NCBI GenBank assembly: GCA_963989385.1
Contig: OZ022503.1
Coordinates: 71,088,123-71,152,122, forward strand
Length of the DNA stretch: 64,000 nucleotides
Reading direction: 5' to 3'
DNA from: Ctena decussata
Lineage: Eukaryota; Mollusca; Bivalvia; Lucinida; Lucinidae
Position numbers and translations under genes: made by a program. Below are positions 57,118 to 64,000 of this stretch, piece after piece; the stretch's first letter is position 1; each line of letters starts with the position of its first letter. The notes below the pieces were generated by a model. The model searched no databases and was not told the origin of the DNA. It saw only the letters and a list, made by a program, of their open reading frames with translations.

Positions 57118-59283
57118 ACTCAGATGCCTGACGAGTTTCTCAAACTTATACAGGCAATGCAAAAACATCGCATGCATACAGTGCACTGCTAACCCTTCTC
57201 AAAGGCGTAATTGCCTGTACGCTAATAGCCAGGTGCGTATTGTAATTTTGTCAAATAGACAAAATTTCAACAGGTATCGCCATATTTGATGATGCTGGTA
57301 TTTGTAAATTGAACAAAATTTCAATAGTTGCGGCAATATAAAGTATCTTTGGGGCCCACCTCTTATTCTTGCTCTCAAAGAATAAACAAAATTGTGCGTA
57401 ATGTGTAATAACCCCTACTACACTCGATTAAAATTGTATGACAGTATTAAATGCACTAATTTTGTTGCAAGTGCTGATTCTAAGGAAACGTTTTTACGCT
57501 TTATGACAAGTGATGATTACCGAATTATAAAAGCTGTTTGCATATTTATCCATGATTGCCACATAACTTAAAAATGTTACACTAGTCTTTAGCTCCAAAC
57601 CATTTATCTTCTTCTTTTTTTTCATGGCATATGGTAAGAATGTATGTGAGTGTTTGTGTGTATGTTTAAATTTGTATTTGTTTCTTGTAAATTGTTACAT
57701 GTATGTTATTTGCCCTTAACCCGGTAAACGGGTATACTTGTGCAATAAATAAATTCTATTCTATTCTATTCTATTCTATTCTCCTGCTTCTAACCGGCAG
57801 TGCTTGACACTCCCTAGATCAAAGTGGTGGCCCAAAAGTTCAGCAGGCCACAATTTCAGTGGCCCAAATTAGCCACTAGCTAAATATCCGATGCATTTAT
57901 TATTGCCAGACAGGTAAATTTGGGCCACTAAAGTTCATAATTTGAAACTTTTTGGTGGCCCCAGACAAAATTTATGCGCATTTGGCCACTGGGCCACTGG
58001 CTGTTTCCAGCACTGTTAACCGTCCCACGAAGGGGGGCGGGAGGGGGGCAGTCCTCATCCCTCCCAGGTTACTCACATACAACCGTTTATTTGACTTTTG
58101 AAATCAAGCGCGTGATCTGCTAATTAAAATAAGAAATAACCGTTAAATTACCGTTCAATTATGAGGGAAAGGCTAATCCTGAACGATAGCATGAACTGTA
58201 CCTAAATGAACATCAATTGCTGATTAAGTCTGTCTTTTAAGCCATGATTATACAAACTTCTAATCGATTCAAAATCACGTCATCAGCTTGTGTTTACGAT
58301 TGGTGAGAGTTGACATTATTGTATCTGACAATAAAATATGAATAAAATGTATTTGCTTGACTGTTTTATTCGGTCTTGGTTGAAGATTAATCAGTGAGAT
58401 GTGTTACGTTTCTACGGACAGGCCGAATTGTGGGTTTGTAAATTTGGCAGCGAAAACTTAGCGCGTAAGGCTGACATGATTTCGACGCCATGTAATTTTT
58501 CGGTTTGTTTTCAAACCGGGTGGTCATATGTTATTTTGCAATTTTAAAATGTTCCAAAACCAAATTTTCTGAAATTTCACATAATAGTAGAATATATATC
58601 AATATTTATCATGGCATAGGTCTGCGTTTTGGAGAAAGTCGAATAAGCTGTAAATCGTAATTTTTTGTTCACATGTTTGACGCTGACGTAAAGGGCACTG
58701 TTTCGTCAATAATTACACAGGCGGAAAAGGATGTCCTGGAATTACTTTAACAGAAAAATTCAATAATGGAAGTCAGAAAAGTGCTCTTAAAATTTCAACC
58801 GGAGGGGCGATTTGATTAATCTGTATGGTGGCGTTAAAGTACTATGGGGTTCGTCGATAGCCATTTTAATGGCGACAATTTCGAACAAAAATCCGTTGCT
58901 ATGTGTTTGATTATATCCCTACTCCTTGGAGTTGCGTTCCAACTGTCTAGATCTAACAAGATGGAACTAGCTCTTTTGGATTGTTTTGGGAGATAAAAAT
59001 CCCTGTCTCATAATCGAAGAAAAACCAGTTATACTACAAACTGGATTTTGTTGCTCAGTAATCCAATTATAATTTTTAATTTTCATTTGGAGCTTCTTTT
59101 ATCTGCCAGACTAACTTCTTGCATTTGGTTTAAGACTGGATACAGGCTCTAGCCCAAAACATGTATGTATCAGAATTCTTTTTGGTATGTCCAAAGACAA
59201 TAATTCACCGAGAGGTGCCATATTTATGGGCCTTGTTTGGCACAGTGAAAAGGTTTTTTTAGGGAGCACATTACAAAGGGTAT
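57117..59283. other. no gene; LINE-like tail and a foldback
   Basis: 'tgcaataaataaattctatt' followed by (CTATT)n at 57735-57782 looks like the 3' tail of a LINE. At 57797-58014, 'cagtgctt...gtggccca' and 'tgggccac...agcactg' form an imperfect foldback. Nothing recognised at 58020-59283. Confidence 0.45.
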
Positions 59284-59507
59284 GAATTTTTTATGCCGAG
59301 CACACTGATTAGAGTGTGTTTCCCAATCCTTTGTTCAAGCATTGGTATCATGCAGCTGGCCTTCAAGCAAATAATTATACTACTGATAATAATGCAAGTG
59401 ATGCTGTTGAAAATAATGACAATAATCATAATGATAATAATCATAATTTAAGAAGCATTGTTAGAAAAGAAAACTGATGAAAAACGGAATAAATAGGGAA
59501 AAAAAAT
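59284..59507 (+). repeat. direct repeat flanking the CCGAAATA element, copy 1
   Basis: 'cagag/attagagtgtgttt' and 'caatcctttgttc..gcattggt' followed by AAT-rich sequence; the second copy is at 63646-63915 in the same orientation. Confidence 0.7.
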
Positions 59508-60462
59508 GATAATAAACGGGTTCGACGACTTACCGAAATAACCGGAATAACCGAAATACCGAAATAACTACCGAAATACCGGAATAACCGACGATTTACC
59601 GAAATAACCTTAGAAAATACCAAAATAACCAATATTCATGTATAAAGTTGTCATTTTTATGAGATATTTATAATATTACTTTGTATTCATGACTATTGTT
59701 GATCATTTTTATTTCAAAAATATTATAATAAATAGGCTTAGTTAAGTTTAACTGTGTAAAATGGTGGTAAGATTTTGTGGGGCCGTTAGTCAATAATGAA
59801 AACTCCATTCGGCTAAAACCATATTGTCAATACAATACAGGTTTGTTTTTCAAGTTTTTTCCGCTTCTAAATGTAACATCGTATGAATTTCAGAAATATG
59901 AGTTGGAATTTTCATTATTGTCCAGCTCTTGCGACGTGGACGCCGCCCCACTCGAAGACTGTTGTTAACTTATTCACTTAAATCATGAACAACAGCACTA
60001 GTTGAAAATAGGAAGAACAGTGTTAATAAAACAGCTAATAATTATATATATTTTTTAAACATGAACCGCGTCTCGAGAAAACTTTCCACATGACCAGCGC
60101 TAATGAAGACTCATCAGCCAAAATATGAATACAAGTTGATCACGTTCTTTTCTCTTCGCTGATGAGACCCACAGGTAATATATTCAATGTGCAAATATTT
60201 TACGAGGCCAGCTTCTTGCCAAAACTCGAATGAATTTTCGTGGCTATGGCACATACGCACACATGCATTCACGCATTTTTTGTATTTATTTCACTTTTTT
60301 TTTTCAAAAAAAAGAGAAACTTTCAATAAAGAAACAACCAATGGGCACAAAAAACTTAAAACAACTACGTATCAACGCTTATCAAATCAGTGCTGTGACT
60401 CAATCAGCGTTGAAACTTGATATGACGTAATTTTAATGATTTGCGCCAAATGAAAAATTTCA

Positions 60463-60862
60463 GCATCTTAAAACAACACAGCAAAGTCATTATTTAAACA
60501 CGTTTTTCAACCAGTGTCTTTGTAATTACAAGTTCAACACCGCGTAAACACGGCGTTAGGCTGTCTCTGTGATTTTACACAACATCGATTTCGTAGTTAA
60601 GCAAATATTGATGAAAACATAGTCAAAACTAAAGTTAAAACAATATTCACATATGAATCGAAAAACTTCGGCATCTTAAAACTACACAGCAAAGTCATTA
60701 TTTAAACACGTTTTTCAACCAGTGTCTTTGTATTTGCAAGTTCATTTCCGACTAAACACGGCGTTCGGCTGTCTCTGTGATTTTATACAACACCGATTTC
60801 TTAGTTAAGCAAATATTGGTAAACCCACGGTCAAAACTTAAATAAAAACAATATTCACGTAT
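60463..60862 (+). repeat. tandem duplication, ~200-bp unit
   Basis: 'cagcaaagtcattatttaaa' with 'cggctgtctctgtgatttta' recurs at 60463-60665 and 60672-60862. Confidence 0.9.
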
Positions 60863-61784
60863 GGAATTAATTGAGTTCGACAAATGGAACAGCTCGCCAA
60901 CGTCATATCAACCATGTGATCGTGTACCGTCGGCACGTCGCTACGTTCTTAAAAATATTATACATGGGTATCCGCCAATTCTTCTACATGGTAACAACTC
61001 TAGCGGCAGTCTGTTTGCTTCCTGGACAACGCTACCTGTCCCGAGGGGTCTACTCATAAAGGAAAGAATTTGCTAGTGGGGAGCAAATTCTTTACTTTAA
61101 AAGTTGACGAATGTTGGAGAGGGTTCACGTACCGTTGATACGTCGCTGCTTTTTTAATTATTGTGAATGAGTACATCGCCATGTGCTTCAACCATTTTCC
61201 ATCCATTTCAAGAGGGGCGCTGCTCGTGAAGAAAAGAATTTGCTAATATGGAAGCAAATTCTTACCTTCACAGTCTACCGCTATTGAAAAGGGAGGTAAT
61301 AAAATGAAAAAAGTGGCTTCCCATGAAAAAATACCCATTCACCTTAAAACATAATCAAAGTTTTGTTCAAAACGAAGATGTATTTACATAGCTAATACGG
61401 AAAAGTGTCATATCACAAAAAGGAACAAAGAAAGCTGCACGTGCCCCTCTATTTCTCTTATTCTGCTCATAATTGAGTGTGCAAGTGCGGACAGGAACGG
61501 CTCATATCAGCCGGCTCATTTGCGCAGTCTGATCAGATTCATTCGTTTTCGCTTTCGCGTACACAATCGATGAAAAACTTTTACAAGCAGACTTCATTTT
61601 CAGGAAACAACTGTTAACGCACAAAACAATGAAACAAAGCTGAATCAACCCTGAAATGGGGTATACTTTCACGTGAATAATCTCTGTCGCTTGGATTGTC
61701 CCCCCTCTTATTCTTTCCTTTAAGATTATACCCTATTTGTAAAAATGGCGGAAACATCGAGGTGTTCTCATAAATTTACATTAA

Positions 61785-62195
61785 CGCCCTGACGTCGATA
61801 CGACGTTGGTTCTGAGAAGTGCGCACAATTAAGGGATAAATACGCAATCAAAGTTTTTTTATTTAGGGACTTTGTGTAGTTTAACCATATTCATTTTGAG
61901 AATAAATATGTTTGAACTTAACAAAGACTCCAAATAAACACGTGTCTCTCTTTTTGATATATTCGGCAATGGCACATAGTGAACACCATAACGTCGATAC
62001 GACGTTGTTTCTGAGAAGTGCGCACAATTAAGGGATAAATACGCAATCAAAGTCTTTTTGTTTTGGCACTTTGTTTAGTTTAACCATATTTATTTTGAGA
62101 ATAAATATGTTACAACTGAACAAAGTCTCTAAATAAACACGTGTCTCCGGTTTTTTTTTTATATATATAATCGGCAATGGCACTTAGTGAACGCC
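61785..62195 (+). repeat. tandem duplication, ~200-bp unit
   Basis: 'acgtcgatacgacgttg(g/t)tt' with 'gtgcgcacaattaagggata' and 'tcggcaatggcac' recurs at 61785-61983 and 61988-62190. Confidence 0.9.
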
Positions 62196-63441
62196 TTAAG
62201 TTTTAATATGAATGAGAAATTTACTAAGAAATTTTGTAAGCGTGTTTGTGTGCTTGGGAGAGTGAGAGAGAGAGACAGAGGGGGGAAGGGAGAGGCAGGC
62301 GACTCATTGTTCCATCCATTAAAACTGAAAAGAAGAACAACTGATGCAATACCTAACCACCGTTCCGTAAGTTCTCAGTTGTCAATTTGGCCGACAATTA
62401 TAAAGACGTGCTAATTTGATTAAAGGATTAGACTGATTGGTTTATACGATTATTGATTGCCTTTAATGACATTGTCACACGTAATCCATCTACTAAAAAA
62501 TTACCATTTGATTGATATACCCTACCGATATCTTTTGACATTTTCGGTTTAAGAAAAAAAAAAATATTAATACCTGTAATGTTATGTTATATAAACACAA
62601 ATAAATAATAACTAATATTTGGATGCATTTTTTGTGTTAAAGTATGGCGGCGTTGATATGTGTGATCTTAGCATAATTTCCCATGCTATTTTATGCTCCT
62701 TTGCCTATCCCAAGCTCATATGTCTAAAAGATATATTGGCTATTTTGGTATTTTCAAAAAAAGTATTGATTATTTTGGTATTTTCTTGGTTATTTCGGTG
62801 AATCACCGTATTTTCATAGTCATATATCAACTGTTTTCCACATTATGACAGCGGTGATATATATATTTTTGTTAGAAATTATAATGTCAAAAATATATAT
62901 AACAAATAAATTTAAATAAAAGTGAAAATGGAATGGAATTAAAACATATACTCTAATTAATACAACTCGTCTATAGTTGGACATCGAATAGCTTGTACGG
63001 ATTTTCAAATTGTATACATTTAACGTTTTTTATATCCCCTCATGCCCATCATCTTTTTTAACCAAATATATATATTTCATATTAAACAACCAAAAATGTA
63101 TAGATTATGTACATGTGGGATAGGTAAATAAATAAAATATTATGTATTTAAATGACACGGAATTCAAGTTTAAGGAAACCCGAGGACTTTAAAAAAGGAA
63201 ACATTATACCAGCTCAATCCCCAAAAAAGTTCTAATATAGTACAAGTCTAACGCAGTGAATAAATTTAGGGTAATAATCATTGAATTAGTATATTCTTAG
63301 TAAATTTTATGATAATTATGGTTATTTTGGTATTTTCTAATGTTATTTCGGTAAATCGTCAGTTATTCCGGTATTTCGGTAGTTATTTCGGTATTTCGGT
63401 TATTCCGGCTATTTTGGTAAGTCGTCGTACCGATAATAAAC

Positions 63442-64000
63442 ATAAGTTGATAAATAAATCAATAAAACAAAACAAAACATAAATGAAAAAAATAAGTTAT
63501 TAATTAAAAGAATTCAAAATAAAGAAATAAAATAATATAAATTAGGTCTATTGAAATAATAGAGGCTCCTAACTTTCACAGAGACCTGCAACTCAGTTCA
63601 AATTCAAATCAGGATGGCATTCTTGAAAACTTTAATTTCTATTTGCTGAGCGCACTTCAGAATAGAGTGTGTTTTGCAATCCTTTGTTCCGGCATTGGTT
63701 CAAAGCTGAACATCAAGCTGGTAATTAGAATGATAGTAATAATAATGACAAAATGTCAGTGTTGCTGATAATAATGCTAATAATGCTAATAATAATAATA
63801 ATGATGATGATGATGATGATAATGACAAGGATGAAAACTTAAATAAACATTCACAGAAACGAATATCAATGAAAATTGGAATGAATATATGGAAAAAAGT
63901 GATAGTAAACATAATTTAATAAACAATAGAATGAGATAATGAAATTAAAATTGGAAATGAAAAATAAAATGAAGAATTTCTATTTCTAATAGGGAAAATG
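63442..64000. other. no gene; second flanking repeat copy
   Basis: 63646-63915 repeats the unit at 59284-59507, including an (AAT)n/(ATG)n microsatellite at 63738-63822. Confidence 0.6.

Larger units (their letters stand above)
59518..63431. mobile_element. Mutator-like element with CCGAAATA-array TIRs
   Basis: GGGTTCGACGACTTACC opens a ~120-bp end made of CCGAAATA(A) units (59518-59640); the right end (63310-63431) is its inverted match. GATAATAAAC flanks both sides (59508-59517, 63432-63441), a perfect 10-bp target duplication. Inside I find two tandem duplications and a partial extra array (62735-62815), but no transposase. Confidence 0.88.

Noticed and set aside
56983..57192. Pro/Lys-rich 69-residue frame
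   Set aside because: Arises from the poly-C/poly-A tract at 57050-57116.

Overview
The window looks like accessory-rich, AT-rich nuclear DNA of a mollusc, most probably a bivalve. I infer this from GT-AG introns, metazoan genes, tRNA-derived SINEs with (CAAT)n tails, many foldback elements, and several long elements built from about 150-180 bp tandem repeats inside hairpin ends, an architecture described for bivalve 'pearl'/Helentron-type elements. The species cannot be fixed from sequence alone.

Two host genes are recognisable. At the left edge, on the minus strand, is the first coding exon of an alanine aminotransferase (1785-2025); the rest runs off the window. In the middle, on the plus strand, eight exons between 28458 and 41908 encode nearly all of a TCAIM-type mitochondrial protein (DUF4460 + DUF4461). 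All seven exon joins keep the reading frame and the natural stop is present. The exon with the start codon is not certain.

Almost everything else is mobile DNA. (1) 2445-5060: an internally deleted Mutator-like element with GGAAC-rich ends, a 9-bp target duplication and remains of a SWIM + ULP1 + PHD protein. (2) 7368-23910: a minus-strand tyrosine-recombinase (DIRS/Ngaro-type) retroelement with split direct repeats (A1...B1-A2-B2), RNase H, tyrosine recombinase and SGNH-hydrolase remains. It is split by (3) 11075-22491: an 11.4-kb DNA element with about 115-bp terminal inverted repeats beginning CAC and a 5-bp target duplication, itself full of SINEs, duplicated blocks and ACGT-palindrome modules. 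(4) 23959-25365 and 51880-54640: two arms of a large inverted duplication that flank TCAIM; each carries a CRE, a TATA-like box and an ATG-to-splice-donor mini-exon. (5) Four hairpin-ended satellite-core elements (29263, 34925, 45641, 50012). (6) 59518-63431: a second Mutator-like element with CCGAAATA-array ends and a 10-bp target duplication. Many MITEs, SINEs and decayed LINE pieces lie inside introns and inside older elements.

The two host genes have no visible functional link beyond both being predicted mitochondrial. The main interest is the nested order of insertions, several of which can be ordered from the sequence, and the inverted duplicated promoter-like region that would fire toward the 3' end of TCAIM.
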